A stretch of DNA of 64,000 bases from Sulfuracidifex metallicus DSM 6482 = JCM 9184 (GCA_032834875.1 CP135238.1:254011-318010), one strand, 5' to 3'. Shown: positions 31,555 through 40,711, numbered from the stretch's first letter. The notes: generated from the sequence alone by a model not told the origin. Made by a program: numbers and translations.

Positions 31555-33218
31555 GGGGGACCTTACTGGATATTGTGCCTGAGTGGGGCAGGCTTAAGTT
31601 AGTTCTTGATAAAGGTAGGACAACTTACTTGAAGACCACTTATCCTTTTTACTTAGCCGATGATGGATGGATTTCGTCTTCTCTGTATTCAAATCCAGAC
31701 GTACTGAAAGTGGAAAGAGAGACGTGGAATTCCTTTGAAGGAAAGGTTAACTTGTTAAGAGTTGATAGCCTCAATCCTTGGATGAAAATTAGAGCTAAGG
31801 TGTTCAATTCATTCCCTCCAAGTTGGGCTCAAGCTTACGTGAGAATGGGTCTTTCTCCCTTTCATGAAGTGGAAATCTCAGGTAGTGTGGCGACAATTGG
31901 TGAGGCTGTAAATATAAGCGTAGCAGAAGTGGAATTCCAATGGCCAATTTCTAGGCGAAGGGTTAAGGTTAGAATTAACAATGAAGATGCTACTTTAGAC
32001 GAACTTGAGAAAACTAAGGTAGACGTTGCAATTGCACCAAAATGGATAAGGGTAAATTCTGAGGTTAGAATCGACCCGAGCAATCTTAGAATCAAACTAG
32101 GGATTAAGGGCTTAATAGAATGGAGTATAATCTCTAAGTTACCATTACGTGAAGTTGAGAGCTCTAGCATAGGAAAGATATTAACAACTAATGAGGCATG
32201 GACAGCAATAAAAAGGAAATTCATAGTTCCAGATGCTAGGCCTAACGTAGAAAGGGAAAGGACAATAACCGAAATAAGGGAAGCCGACAAGGGAGGTCTT
32301 ATAGTATTTCCGGTTACTGGGCTTTACGATGATGCAATTCAGATAGACTTCAATTCGATGTATCCCAACATTATAATCAATTATAATATTTCCGCAGAGA
32401 CGGTTAACTCAAAATGCAATGGACGTGAAATTACAACCGAATTAGGGCATACTATTTGTGCTAATGAAAGGGGTATAGTACCTGAATCCTTGGAATATTT
32501 AGTCAAGAGGAAACAGGAAATGAAGGAAGTCGATAAAGTACGGGCTGAGGCTATAAAATGGGTTCTTGTAGCGTCATTCGGTTATTTAGGCTATAGGAAC
32601 TCTAGATTTGGAAAAATTGAAGCATATGAATTAGTCACTTACTTAGCTAGAAAGACGATGAGGATAGCCATAAGGGAGGCTCAGGAGATGGGTTTCGAAG
32701 TAATACATGGGCTGATAGACTCCCTCGTAGTAAGGGGGGATAGTTCCAGAATTTATTCGTTGATAGAGAACATAGAAAGGAAAACGAAAATAGGACTTAA
32801 GGTAGACACGGAATTCGATTGGATATGCTTCACTTCATCTAGAAAGGGGGAATCTTATCCTCAGAGATACTTTGGTAGAACTCCCTCTGGAAATCTAAAG
32901 GTAAGGGGAGTCATAAGGAGGAATCAACCTAAACTTGTTAGGGATTTCCTCACTGACATCTTAAACGTAGCTTCAAGGGAGGCTAACTCTCACGATGTTA
33001 AAAGGGTTGTTAGAGAATCTTTACCTCAGATCACTGAGGAATACCTCAGGAGAGCTTACTTTGGAGATCCATCGGATTACGTTATGGAGATAAAGGGAAT
33101 ACCTTATATTAAGGGAAAGAGGTTGTACAAGGCATGGAGATATGCGGGTCATGATCCGCTTTATTACGAAAACTTCGTGAAAAGGGCGGCTCTAGAACTC
33201 AAAGGCTGGTTCTCTTGA
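31551..33218 (+). CDS. dpo2: B-family DNA polymerase, PolB2/Dpo2 type
   Basis: A 555-residue polymerase lacking an exonuclease domain, as in Sulfolobales PolB2. Motif A is IDFNSMYPNII (Asp266). Motif B is represented by EAIKWVLVASFGYLGYRN. Motif C reads IHGLIDSLVV at residues 385-394, where canonical B polymerases have YGDTDS: the first catalytic Asp is Leu388 while Asp390 is kept. Altered catalytic motifs are known for this family, once thought inactive; S. islandicus Dpo2 was reported to be induced by damage and to act in tolerance of bulky lesions. It overlaps both neighbours by 4 bases, in a tight three-gene operon with a damage-type promoter. Confidence 0.9.
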   Translation: MRGTLLDIVPEWGRLKLVLDKGRTTYLKTTYPFYLADDGWISSSLYSNPDVLKVERETWNSFEGKVNLLRVDSLNPWMKIRAKVFNSFPPSWAQAYVRMGLSPFHEVEISGSVATIGEAVNISVAEVEFQWPISRRRVKVRINNEDATLDELEKTKVDVAIAPKWIRVNSEVRIDPSNLRIKLGIKGLIEWSIISKLPLREVESSSIGKILTTNEAWTAIKRKFIVPDARPNVERERTITEIREADKGGLIVFPVTGLYDDAIQIDFNSMYPNIIINYNISAETVNSKCNGREITTELGHTICANERGIVPESLEYLVKRKQEMKEVDKVRAEAIKWVLVASFGYLGYRNSRFGKIEAYELVTYLARKTMRIAIREAQEMGFEVIHGLIDSLVVRGDSSRIYSLIENIERKTKIGLKVDTEFDWICFTSSRKGESYPQRYFGRTPSGNLKVRGVIRRNQPKLVRDFLTDILNVASREANSHDVKRVVRESLPQITEEYLRRAYFGDPSDYVMEIKGIPYIKGKRLYKAWRYAGHDPLYYENFVKRAALELKGWFS

Positions 33219-33766
33219 AGATAGGAATAGAGGAGATAGACAAGATAATAGAAAAGGATAGAGTCGTTGGTTTTAGGTTTCAAGACAGAAAGTTGATGAA
33301 GATAATGTATCATAGGGCTCTGGTTGAGTCAGCTCCAGTGAACCTAATCTTGCTTGGAGAAAGGTGTAGAATTCTAGAACCTTACCTTCTTCTATCCTTC
33401 TCAAGAATACTTGGTAAATCGTTAGATGGAATTAAAGTAAAGAGAGCATTCAAGAGGGAAGACGTTTTCCCCACTATAGAATCAATGTACGGAAACCTAA
33501 TCATAGTGAATCCTTATGTATATGGTAACGTTTACGATAGTCTGATGAGAAGAAGGGAAGGAAAAACCTTCCTCTTTTACTTGAACGAGCCATTGGGTTT
33601 GAGGGCAGAGACGTCAATTCTCGATATAGAAAAAATTGAGAAAAGAAACCTCTTCTCTATCATAGTAAGGAAAAGCCCTTCATATCCAAATCTAAGAATG
33701 ACGTTTCCAACTCGTATCCTCTATTTCAGGCAAGAACAAGGGATATTGAAATGGGTTAACCTCTAG
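33215..33766 (+). CDS. Third gene of the dpo2 operon, possible RecA-fold protein without a Walker A motif
   Basis: A 183-residue protein starting MKIGIEEIDKIIEKDRVVGF. The layout of strands (NLILLGERC, GNLIIVNPYVY, KTFLFYLNE) and the segment IKVKRAFKREDVFPTIESMY recall the RecA/RadA-paralogue fold, but no GxxxxGKT ATP-binding loop is present. The fold suggestion is my inference. In S. islandicus the equivalent gene (SiRe_0616) belongs to the same operon. It likely assists Dpo2 in damage tolerance. Its 3' end overlaps a convergent MFS gene by 11 bases. Confidence 0.7.
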   Translation: MKIGIEEIDKIIEKDRVVGFRFQDRKLMKIMYHRALVESAPVNLILLGERCRILEPYLLLSFSRILGKSLDGIKVKRAFKREDVFPTIESMYGNLIIVNPYVYGNVYDSLMRRREGKTFLFYLNEPLGLRAETSILDIEKIEKRNLFSIIVRKSPSYPNLRMTFPTRILYFRQEQGILKWVNL

Positions 33767-34847
33767 CTGAAGTCTTCCTGAACATTAAAAAGAACGCTAA
33801 TCCAGAAACTGAGTAAAGGGAAGCCGTAATTAGAAAGGGTAAAGTTAGATTGCCCAGATTAAATAGAGTTCCCCCTATCTCAGGTCCTATAGCTCTGGGT
33901 ATTGCGTGAAACATGTTCACTATTCCGTTTCCCCTAGTTCTCTCCTCCCTCGGTATAAGCTTCAATATGAATGCTTCCCTTATCGGAGAAGTCATGTTCA
34001 TGAGCACGTTTCTAACTACATATACAGCAGAAGCTAGAATGAAGCTTCCCGTGAACGGAAGGTAAACTAAAAGGAGTATTGATACCAACTCGGTGAGGAA
34101 TATGGTATTTACAGTTCCTATCTTCCTAGATAGAATAGGCGATAACATGCTGGACGCTGCTAAAGTTAACTCAGATATAATGTATATCGGTGCCAATTCT
34201 TCTCTTCCTACTCCAAACTTTAGATAGAACCAAAGTGACATCAGAGGTATTACCATACCGGCACCTAAGCCTATGAGGGAATCCGTCGAGAACTTAAATA
34301 CGGTCCTTTTTGACGTTATGCCTAGCTTGAACTTACCGGTTGGCTTTCCAACTTCTCCCACAATTACTACAAGAGATATGGAAACAAGGAATAACACTAT
34401 TTCAATTAGGAAAACATATTTAGGATAGAGAAGTCCCGCCATGGCGGATCCTAGAACAGAGAAGAGGATAGATCCAGAGTTAACTCTACTTAGGTCCCTT
34501 TCCATGTTATCGCTTAAATCCGATATCATAGCCATCTTTATTGTTCCACCTCCAAAACCTCCCAGAGTAAGGTAACCAAATGGTATTCCGGCTATAAGAA
34601 GAATTAGACCTAAAATAGAAAGAGAAGTCTGTATTGTTAGACCCTTTACCTTACCAAATGCGTCTGCATAAGCTGATAAAATGAGGGACATGAACGCTGA
34701 GAAAAGTATAGATAAAGCTATTATCGTTCCTATGTCCAACGGTGTTAGACCTAAATCCTTAAGATACAGCGGCATTAAGAGGGAGTTAGCCCCCCACGTA
34801 ATTCCGGTAATCATTGAAGAGACAATCAGAAACAGCAGTCTATTCAT
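33756..34847 (-). CDS. MFS transporter
   Basis: A 363-residue transporter with about 11-12 hydrophobic segments. The first half has ITWGANSLLMPLYLKDLGLT and the loop SAYADAFGKVKGL, an MFS motif A variant; the second half begins after a short cytoplasmic loop near residue 175 (PTGKFKLGITSKRT). NMTSPIREAFILKLIPREER is typical of the sugar/drug efflux subgroup. Substrate unknown. It resembles the second MFS gene at 37.6 kb in layout, so the two may be paralogues. It is monocistronic and converges on the dpo2 operon. Confidence 0.82.
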   Translation of the reverse strand: MNRLLFLIVSSMITGITWGANSLLMPLYLKDLGLTPLDIGTIIALSILFSAFMSLILSAYADAFGKVKGLTIQTSLSILGLILLIAGIPFGYLTLGGFGGGTIKMAMISDLSDNMERDLSRVNSGSILFSVLGSAMAGLLYPKYVFLIEIVLFLVSISLVVIVGEVGKPTGKFKLGITSKRTVFKFSTDSLIGLGAGMVIPLMSLWFYLKFGVGREELAPIYIISELTLAASSMLSPILSRKIGTVNTIFLTELVSILLLVYLPFTGSFILASAVYVVRNVLMNMTSPIREAFILKLIPREERTRGNGIVNMFHAIPRAIGPEIGGTLFNLGNLTLPFLITASLYSVSGLAFFLMFRKTSARG

Positions 34848-35194
34848 ACTTCACGTTGGGATAGTTTATTATATAGAGCTATCTTTTAACAATGAAAGTT
34901 CAAGGCTACATCTTTCGAACTAAGTCAATTGAAGAAAGTGTAGCTTGCGAAAAATGTATTCTGAATGTTATTATTAATTTAACAAACATATATATAATGA
35001 TATACAGTAAGAATGTGTAAGGCGGTTAGCAGGTTTCTATCCCTATAGACTATACGTTTCACGTATTGCCTCTTCTTTCCCTAGTATGTTTCGTTTCTAC
35101 TTTAATATAGTTCATATTAAATGCCAAACTCTCCTTAACTTTTTTGTTTATATTATAAGATCAAACAACGTTTTCTAATGTAAGTTCATAGGTG
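34848..35194. other. Intergenic, no gene seen
   Basis: 347 bases between two minus-strand genes. It contains the promoter region of the MFS gene, AT-rich sequence, and a short inverted repeat TACGT-TTC-ACGTA near 35050. No frame or RNA gene can be supported. Confidence 0.5.
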
Positions 35195-35539
35195 TTAATA
35201 GATGAATATTGATTTGAGCTTTCTAATGAAATTCCTAGCTATCTTCTCAAACTTATTTTCCCTAGGGAAAAGCTCTCCTGCTATAAAGCAAGAGCTCTTT
35301 ATTATGTAAACTCTATAGATTCCTTCTTTTACATTTCTCTCATATATGTCAGTGTCACTATCATATTTCATCTTATCGAACGAAAGTTCCTTCAGCAAAT
35401 TCTCCAACTCGCTTAGGCCTTCAATAGTTCCCACCGGTCCGAAGTCTTCGTTCATTTCAATCCATGTCATTATTTCATACCAGCTTCTGTATACTCCCGG
35501 CAATTCCAACGTTTTTTTATTGTTAGTAGCTCTGCTCAT
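35195..35539 (-). CDS. Hypothetical protein, 114 aa
   Basis: A soluble mixed alpha/beta protein with no recognised family. Features: an N-terminal basic tail (MSRATNNKKTLELPGVYRSW), an acidic middle (MNEDFGPVGTIEGLSELENL), a single Cys, and a basic aromatic C-terminus. ATG 35539 is preceded by AAAGGTGAT, a good ribosome binding site, so I prefer it to the in-frame GTG at 35548 that forms part of that site. Stand-alone. Confidence 0.6.
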   Translation of the reverse strand: MSRATNNKKTLELPGVYRSWYEIMTWIEMNEDFGPVGTIEGLSELENLLKELSFDKMKYDSDTDIYERNVKEGIYRVYIIKSSCFIAGELFPRENKFEKIARNFIRKLKSIFIY

Positions 35540-35881
35540 TTGTATCACCTTTAATACTAATGTTTTAACAAATTTAAGCTTTTCATTTTATGACTAAATA
35601 TTTAGGAATATAACTATGATAAAGGTTTTATCTTCTATATAGTGAATATAGATCTATTAACCTATATAGTTGAGATTAGGACAGCTTATATGATATGAGG
35701 AAAGGAGCGTAGGTTTTCATGTTTTAAAAATTGATTACATATTGATATCTTCATTGTTTCTAAAATAAAATTAGAAATAAAAATTAAAGAAGAAATACTA
35801 AGACCCAGTTAATGCTGTTGTCTTAGTTAAAGGGTAGATCAAGAACGAGGTGTTCGTCCTATATTTAGGAATTAGTTTTAT
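35540..35881. other. Intergenic with short repeats, possible faint gene relic
   Basis: 342 bases. Near 35637-35665 the self-complementary word CTATATAG occurs twice about 20 bases apart. Near 35800-35880 one plus-strand frame reads NAVVLVKG, a stop, then IKNEVFVLYLGISFI; this may be a gene relic but is too short to call. Confidence 0.4.
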
Positions 35882-36427
35882 CTAGTGTTTGAATATCTTT
35901 CTTTTAGTTAAATTAAATCCTACTAGAAATGCAGAAAGCATGAAGAACGGTTGCCAAGGTAGGAGGAACCTTGGTGCATTTAGCTTGAAGACTGAGTATT
36001 CTAATACCTTTCTTAGCTTCTTATCTAACTCATAGTTTATCTCTACGTCCTGAAACTTGGAAATGATAGAGAAGCTCTCCTCCAAGGAGGGAAGAACATA
36101 ACCCAACAAATGTTGAATATACTTTCTTTGTACTTCTATATGGGAAAAGATACAGCCATTATTGTATATTCTCATGTGAAGCTCCCAGGGGAAGATCAAT
36201 ACCTTAGAAAGGGAGTATTTCTCACCCATTCTAAAGGATAATGAAGGCTTCTTAAAGCCTACCCTAAACAGGGAGGACGCAAGGTCGTCCACATGTTTAG
36301 GGCTGACCCTTAAACAGAAAGTCCTTTCCTTTACTAAATCCTCATTCTTGAGGGATACGGTCTCTCCGTCGTTAAGCTCAAACCTACTCGGTAACTTTAA
36401 AGTAAGCGATGAGAACGGACCTTTCAC
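35882..36427 (-). CDS. Hypothetical protein, 181 aa
   Basis: Unrecognised protein with a beta-rich first half (LKLPSRFELNDGETVSLK) and a helical second half (ELDKKLRKVLEYSVFKL) ending with a hydrophobic stretch FLLPWQPFFMLSAFLVGFNL and a basic tail, suggesting membrane association at the C-terminus. The start is GTG at 36427; a TATA box 26 bases upstream supports it and a leaderless message. It lies 95 bases downstream of the Rieske oxygenase gene but has its own promoter. Confidence 0.6.
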   Translation of the reverse strand: MKGPFSSLTLKLPSRFELNDGETVSLKNEDLVKERTFCLRVSPKHVDDLASSLFRVGFKKPSLSFRMGEKYSLSKVLIFPWELHMRIYNNGCIFSHIEVQRKYIQHLLGYVLPSLEESFSIISKFQDVEINYELDKKLRKVLEYSVFKLNAPRFLLPWQPFFMLSAFLVGFNLTKRKIFKH

Positions 36428-36448
36428 AATTAATAAGCACTTGAGTCA

Positions 36449-36456
36449 CTTAAATA
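36449..36456 (-). promoter_or_regulatory. TATA box that fixes the GTG start of the 181-aa protein
   Basis: TATTTAAG on the minus strand, centred 25-26 bases before GTG 36427. Confidence 0.45.
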
Positions 36457-36522
36457 ACTTTGCTGAATCTAATTACAAATCTTCTCCTTACGTTTTTCTC
36501 CATCCTATGCGTGTATTTTTAA

Positions 36523-37407
36523 TTATATATAGCCCATTCTCTTCAATAACTTTCTATACGCAACTACGATCGCGTCAGAACTTACGAAAGTTTCCTGGCC
36601 TTCCTTTATGCTTTCTACTACCTTTCTATCTTGCTCAGCTAAAGTATCTTGAAATTCTCTCATCTTTTTAGGATCTCCTGGATAATTGACTGCTATTATC
36701 ATCCACATTAAAGTTCTCCTCTCTTCCAGCGGGGTTACAGTCATAAAAATGGAAAAACTTCTTGAACCGTCTCCCTCTTTGATGAAATAGGCCGAATACG
36801 GAGATAGTATCTCGTAAGTGTAGTTCTCCCAGCCTCCCCTTCCGCTGCCGTCAGGATCAGGTTGATATATTCTTATATTTTTAGCTATTATTTTTCCATG
36901 TTCCTCATTCACCTCATATTTAGGTATCTCAGGGGTCTCTTGTGTGCCCAGAAGTCCTTCATGCACAAACGGAAAATGACTGACGTCCAAGAAGTTTTCT
37001 ACTACTTTAAAGGGCGAAGCATTGAAAAGATAAGGTCCACATTCTACTTTCATAAAGGAATTATCGTAGTATTCTCTGAAGTCTGGGATTTCCTCTGATC
37101 CCTCATCGAGATTCACCCAAAGCAAACCGTACTTATAACTCACCTCGTATTTCTTTGCCCTAGCCGGTCCCCTCATTGAATGAGCTGGAACTCTAATTGC
37201 GTAACCCTCACTTGAGTATTCCCAGCCGTGATAAGGGCATATTAATACGTCGTCCTTAACCTTGCCTAAAGAGAGGCTAGCCCCTCTATGGGGACACCTA
37301 TCATCAAATGCTATCCAATCATTCTTCGATTTCCATAAAACTAAGTCTCGACCTTTAACTAATACGTGAATTGGATTTCCAGAATCCCTTGAAACAGCGT
37401 ACCACAT
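36523..37407 (-). CDS. Rieske non-heme iron oxygenase, PaO/VanA type
   Basis: A 294-residue oxygenase. The N-terminal Rieske domain has CPHRGASL and CPYHGWEYSSEG (2Cys/2His for the 2Fe-2S cluster). The catalytic domain has the mononuclear iron ligands in ENFLDVSHFPFVHEG (two His) with a candidate Asp in FQDTLAEQDRK. Such enzymes hydroxylate or demethylate aromatic compounds, taking electrons from a reductase, which is not adjacent. Substrate unknown. Length is slightly below the 330-350 of bacterial vanillate demethylases. Single gene. Confidence 0.87.
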   Translation of the reverse strand: MWYAVSRDSGNPIHVLVKGRDLVLWKSKNDWIAFDDRCPHRGASLSLGKVKDDVLICPYHGWEYSSEGYAIRVPAHSMRGPARAKKYEVSYKYGLLWVNLDEGSEEIPDFREYYDNSFMKVECGPYLFNASPFKVVENFLDVSHFPFVHEGLLGTQETPEIPKYEVNEEHGKIIAKNIRIYQPDPDGSGRGGWENYTYEILSPYSAYFIKEGDGSRSFSIFMTVTPLEERRTLMWMIIAVNYPGDPKKMREFQDTLAEQDRKVVESIKEGQETFVSSDAIVVAYRKLLKRMGYI

Positions 37408-37618
37408 TTTGTTTAATAGAGTAATGTTACAAAGAATAAAATATTCTTTTTAACTGTCTAAAATACCGGATCGTTCCTTCCTCCAATCTTTTGAGTTATT
37501 TATATTAACAAACAATTTAGGTAGGATATAATTTAATTATGCAATAGTTTAGGTTATGAAAAACTTCTTTGTTACTCTTAAAGATAATTTTTAAGTTAAA
37601 CATTGTAGTATTCTAGTC

Positions 37619-38809
37619 ATGCAGGACATGGGATTCAAGTGGATAGTTTTCTCCAGGATTATGAGGAGCATTGGGATTATCTTCATTACCCTTTCATCTT
37701 CTCTATATCTTAACCTAATTCACGTATCCCTTGTCCTGATAGGCGTTGTGTTTCTGGGCGTTATAGGATTTAACTCAGCCTTGTCTTTAACTCTAGGTAT
37801 TATAGGTGACAGATATGGTTATAAGAAGTCTCTTATAATAGGTGAATCCATTTCTACCATAGGTACATTCCTTTTCGCATTATCAACTAATTTTTACCTG
37901 ATTACTGCATCGCTTATGATAGCTGGCATAGGAGGCGCTGCTGGAGGAATGAGGGGAGTTTATTCTCCTGGCTTATCCGCGTTAGTAGTAAGCAATTGGC
38001 CTAACGAACGGGAAAGGGTAAGAAGGATGGGCATACTTACTTCCTCAGCTTCCTTAGCCTCAATAGCAGGTAGTTCTATGTTGATTCTTCACAATTATCT
38101 TCCCTTCGGAAGCGTAGAAAATTATAGGGTTCTATTTCTTCTATCTTCATTCTTCTTATTGGCTTCGCTTTTATCGATTATCAATGTTAAGGAGAATCCG
38201 AGACCAAGGAAGACATCGAAGGTACTTTCTATGAGTAGTCTTAGGTACGTTTACAAGGTAATGATAACTAACGCTCTAGCTGGGTTTGGAATAGGTCTTG
38301 CAATTCCACTTTTGCCACTTTGGTTCGAGATAAGGTATGGTGTTAACTCCTCAGATATAGGCGTAGTTTTCACTTTATCCTATTTGTTTACGTCATTTGG
38401 TTCATTTCTTGCTACGAGGATTCACCTTGACGTATTAAAAGTGGCTTCGGTAACAAGAGTAATGAACGGAATCTTTCTAATTCTCATGGCGCTATCGCCG
38501 TGGTTTGTCTTAGCTTCAGCCTTATATTTGATAAGGGGAATGAACGCTGGCATGGGTGCTCCAAACAGAACAGCTGTAAACATTAGGGGCGTGAAGTCTG
38601 AGGACTTCGGCGCTGCCTCTAGCATAGAAGGCCTTGCTACGAGAGGAGCTCAAATGAGCTCGGGGCTGAGTGGGGCCCCTCATGGAAATGGACTTACTAT
38701 ATCCCCTTTTCCTTGGAGGAATTATACAAGCGATCAGCGGAATCCTCTATTTGACGCTTCTGAAGAAGCCGAAGGAGGAATCAACCTTGATAAAAAGGCA
38801 AAGAAGTGA
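37619..38809 (+). CDS. MFS transporter with apparent frameshift near the 3' end
   Basis: Residues 1 to about 350 are an ordinary 11-helix MFS protein: a motif A region [13 protein letters not shown], and in the second half [20 protein letters not shown]. After [13 protein letters not shown] the listed frame becomes polar ([13 protein letters not shown]) and loses the last helix. Dropping one C from the GGGGCCCC run at 38672-38679 restores [20 protein letters not shown] and a final helix [12 protein letters not shown] with a basic tail, ending at TAA 38817-38819. This is either a sequencing error at a homopolymer or a recent mutation. Substrate unknown. Confidence 0.8.
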   Translation: MQDMGFKWIVFSRIMRSIGIIFITLSSSLYLNLIHVSLVLIGVVFLGVIGFNSALSLTLGIIGDRYGYKKSLIIGESISTIGTFLFALSTNFYLITASLMIAGIGGAAGGMRGVYSPGLSALVVSNWPNERERVRRMGILTSSASLASIAGSSMLILHNYLPFGSVENYRVLFLLSSFFLLASLLSIINVKENPRPRKTSKVLSMSSLRYVYKVMITNALAGFGIGLAIPLLPLWFEIRYGVNSSDIGVVFTLSYLFTSFGSFLATRIHLDVLKVASVTRVMNGIFLILMALSPWFVLASALYLIRGMNAGMGAPNRTAVNIRGVKSEDFGAASSIEGLATRGAQMSSGLSGAPHGNGLTISPFPWRNYTSDQRNPLFDASEEAEGGINLDKKAKK

Positions 38810-38859
38810 ATTCTCTTAAGACTAAAACTTTTAAACTTTAATTATTTTAGTATTTTTAT

Positions 38860-39258
38860 ATGAAAATGACTTTTACCTTAAAGGGAGGAGTAAATCCTGA
38901 AGTTGAGATAGGCGGAGTAACTAGATCGTTGAGGGACATGTACGACCAAGGTCCGCTTTTCGCCTTCATGGTATCTATACCGCACTGCATGTTCGTGATG
39001 GCTAGACAAGTCTGTTTCATGAACGATCTGAAGCCTAATTCGGTAGAGATAGAATCAACCTTCATTATTGATGATGAGAAAAAAAGAACTGAGGGAAAGA
39101 CGGTAATAAATAAGATCTTAGTTACGATAAAGTTGGAAGGTCTAACTGAGGAACAGACTAAGAAGGTAGTGGAGGAACTTAAGAACGATTGTCCAGTTTA
39201 CAATTCCTTCCCTGAAAAAATAGAGATAGAATCCAAATCTGTCGCTTCCAGTTCTTAA
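38860..39258 (+). CDS. OsmC-like protein
   Basis: A 132-residue OsmC/Ohr-type protein, a family of thiol peroxidases and relatives. Strands TFTLKGG, helix LFAFMVSIPHCMFVMARQVC and the segment VTIKLEGLTEEQTKKVVEEL followed by DCPVYNSF match the fold; Cys residues stand in the central helix (PHC, QVC) and in the DCPV turn, where catalytic or related Cys lie in the family. Catalytic pairing is uncertain because the spacing differs from classic Ohr. Likely oxidative-stress or sulfur-related. Stand-alone. Confidence 0.72.
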   Translation: MKMTFTLKGGVNPEVEIGGVTRSLRDMYDQGPLFAFMVSIPHCMFVMARQVCFMNDLKPNSVEIESTFIIDDEKKRTEGKTVINKILVTIKLEGLTEEQTKKVVEELKNDCPVYNSFPEKIEIESKSVASSS

Positions 39259-39390
39259 GTTAAAACTAATTTAACTTGAAAAATATAAAACAATAGCGTA
39301 CTTTTGTTAAAAATGTTAAAGTATTACTACCTAGTCATGATTAAACTGTTAATTTTTAAAAAGTGCAAGATTACTGCTCAAATCAAAGAA

Positions 39391-39398
39391 TTTATAAG
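39391..39398 (+). promoter_or_regulatory. TATA box of the AbrB-like gene
   Basis: TTTATAAG centred about 27 bases before ATG 39422. Confidence 0.4.
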
Positions 39399-39421
39399 AG
39401 TCGATTACTAACATTTTTTTC

Positions 39422-39583
39422 ATGGTAGAAGAAATAGTAAAAGTGTCAAGAAACTACCAGATAACTATACCTGCAAAGGTAAGACAAAAGTTCCAAATAA
39501 AGGAAGGGGATTTAGTAAAAATAACCTTCGATGAAGGGAAGAACGAAGTTACAATAAAGGTATTTGATACTAAAGGTTTCTAA
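39422..39583 (+). CDS. AbrB/SpoVT-family DNA-binding protein, 53 aa
   Basis: A swapped-hairpin DNA-binding domain: KVSRNYQITIPAKVRQKFQI is the family core, followed by KEGDLVKITFD. It is only the DNA-binding domain, the size of archaeal transcription regulators or VapB-type antitoxins. No toxin gene (PIN domain) is next to it: the neighbours are a convergent HAD gene overlapping by 4 bases and an OsmC-like gene. It therefore looks like a small stand-alone regulator. Confidence 0.8.
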   Translation: MVEEIVKVSRNYQITIPAKVRQKFQIKEGDLVKITFDEGKNEVTIKVFDTKGF

Positions 39584-40275
39584 TCTATTAAATCCTGTTG
39601 TTTTAGTTCCCCTTCCTCTTTTTCTTTTTCTAAAATTTCCATGAGTTGTTTTAAAGTTTTAATTCTGTTTTCAATCTCTGGATATACGTTTCTCCTATCT
39701 ATGAGAACTCCATCGTAACCTGCCATTTTAGCTCCTTTTATGTCAACTTCGTATATATCGCCTACATGTATAGGTTTTATGAAACCTGATAGAGCAACCT
39801 TGAATATCTCTGGGTTTGGCTTAACAAGGCCCACCTCAAAGGAAAAAACCATTCTATCGAAATACTTGGATAGAGAAAAAGTTTCCACGTGTTTCTTAGC
39901 TTTACCGTTGACTGCTGCGTTGCTTATAAGGACAAGCGTAATCCCTACGTTTTTACTCCATTCAAGAAAATCTATTACATCATCATAGAGGAAGACTTCC
40001 CTTTCAGCCTTTCTATTTGCTTCTTCTAAGCTTAGTATCTGCTCTTCCGTTAGAAAGATTCCGATTGAGGATAATACTTCCCTTAGTGAGGGAGTGTTGT
40101 TTCCGTTAGGGTTAGGTTTAAGTTTACTGCCTCTAAGTTTAGCCGAAGCTCTAAAGAGTTCACTGGCGCTAACGTTGTAACCTAAATCCCTCAATAGTTC
40201 AGCTAATACCTCGTACCCCCATGGTTTGTTGTACACTAAAGTATCCCCAAGATCCAGCGATACGGTTTTTATCAT
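39580..40275 (-). CDS. HAD-superfamily hydrolase
   Basis: A 231-residue phosphatase-like protein. Motif I is SLDLGDTLV (nucleophile Asp8, acid Asp11), motif II TLVLISNAAVNG, motif III Lys in GLVKPNPEIFK, motif IV HVGDIYEVDIKGAK. The helical cap lies between motifs I and II, so it is a C1-type HAD such as a phosphoglycolate- or haloacid-type enzyme. Substrate unknown. The C-terminal 25 residues are a charged helix (EILEKEKEEGELKQQ). Confidence 0.85.
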   Translation of the reverse strand: MIKTVSLDLGDTLVYNKPWGYEVLAELLRDLGYNVSASELFRASAKLRGSKLKPNPNGNNTPSLREVLSSIGIFLTEEQILSLEEANRKAEREVFLYDDVIDFLEWSKNVGITLVLISNAAVNGKAKKHVETFSLSKYFDRMVFSFEVGLVKPNPEIFKVALSGFIKPIHVGDIYEVDIKGAKMAGYDGVLIDRRNVYPEIENRIKTLKQLMEILEKEKEEGELKQQDLID

Positions 40276-40405
40276 ATAGAAGTTAATTCAATAACAAACT
40301 AAAAGCCTTTTCTTAATTTAATCTTTCAGAAAAGAACTTTCGTGAATGAGGATTAAAATAGAGTCTAGCATTGTACAATTATCTACGCAAACATTTAACA
40401 ATTAC

Positions 40406-40711
40406 TTACGTTTCTACTTCTATTTCATCGCCTTTATCATTTACCTTGTAAATTATCAGCTGCTTCTTTGTGGCTCCCTTTCTCGGCTCTCCAGTTGAAA
40501 GAGAGAAGTGAGTAAAATGGCACTGGCATATTAATTCTTCTCGTATTATAACTCCGGTTTTATCTAACTTACAGCCAAGATGAGGGCATTTGTTATTTAC
40601 TGCAATGAATTTATTTCCACCTAAATAAATTACTAAAATTTCTTTCTCTCCATCCTTGAAAACCTTTTTCTCTCCAACCTTAATGTCAGATTTTCTTACC
40701 CTGAGTGGCAT
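40406..40711 (-). CDS. Rieske 2Fe-2S protein overlapping thiC
   Basis: A 101-residue Rieske ferredoxin: [13 protein letters not shown] and [18 protein letters not shown] provide the 2 Cys/2 His ligands of the cluster. No membrane anchor or signal, so it is a soluble electron carrier. Its ATG lies 26 bases inside the end of thiC, implying coupled translation. ThiC needs an electron to reduce its 4Fe-4S cluster, so a role as donor is tempting, but Rieske potentials are usually high and this is only an inference. A ferredoxin subunit of an oxygenase (one lies at 36.5-37.4 kb) is another possibility. Confidence 0.85.
   Translation of the reverse strand: MPLRVRKSDIKVGEKKVFKDGEKEILVIYLGGNKFIAVNNKCPHLGCKLDKTGVIIREELICQCHFTHFSLSTGEPRKGATKKQLIIYKVNDKGDEIEVET

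Noticed and set aside
34985-35120. Small RNA or CRISPR remnant
   Set aside because: Only a short inverted repeat TACGT-TTC-ACGTA was found; no repeated unit, C/D boxes or promoter spacing supports an RNA gene.
38672-38679. Programmed translational frameshift in the MFS gene
   Set aside because: No slippery heptamer with downstream structure is evident and such recoding is not known for MFS genes; mutation or sequence error is more likely.
39422-39583. VapBC-type toxin-antitoxin pair
   Set aside because: The AbrB-like gene has no adjacent PIN-domain or other toxin gene; neighbours are OsmC-like and HAD genes.
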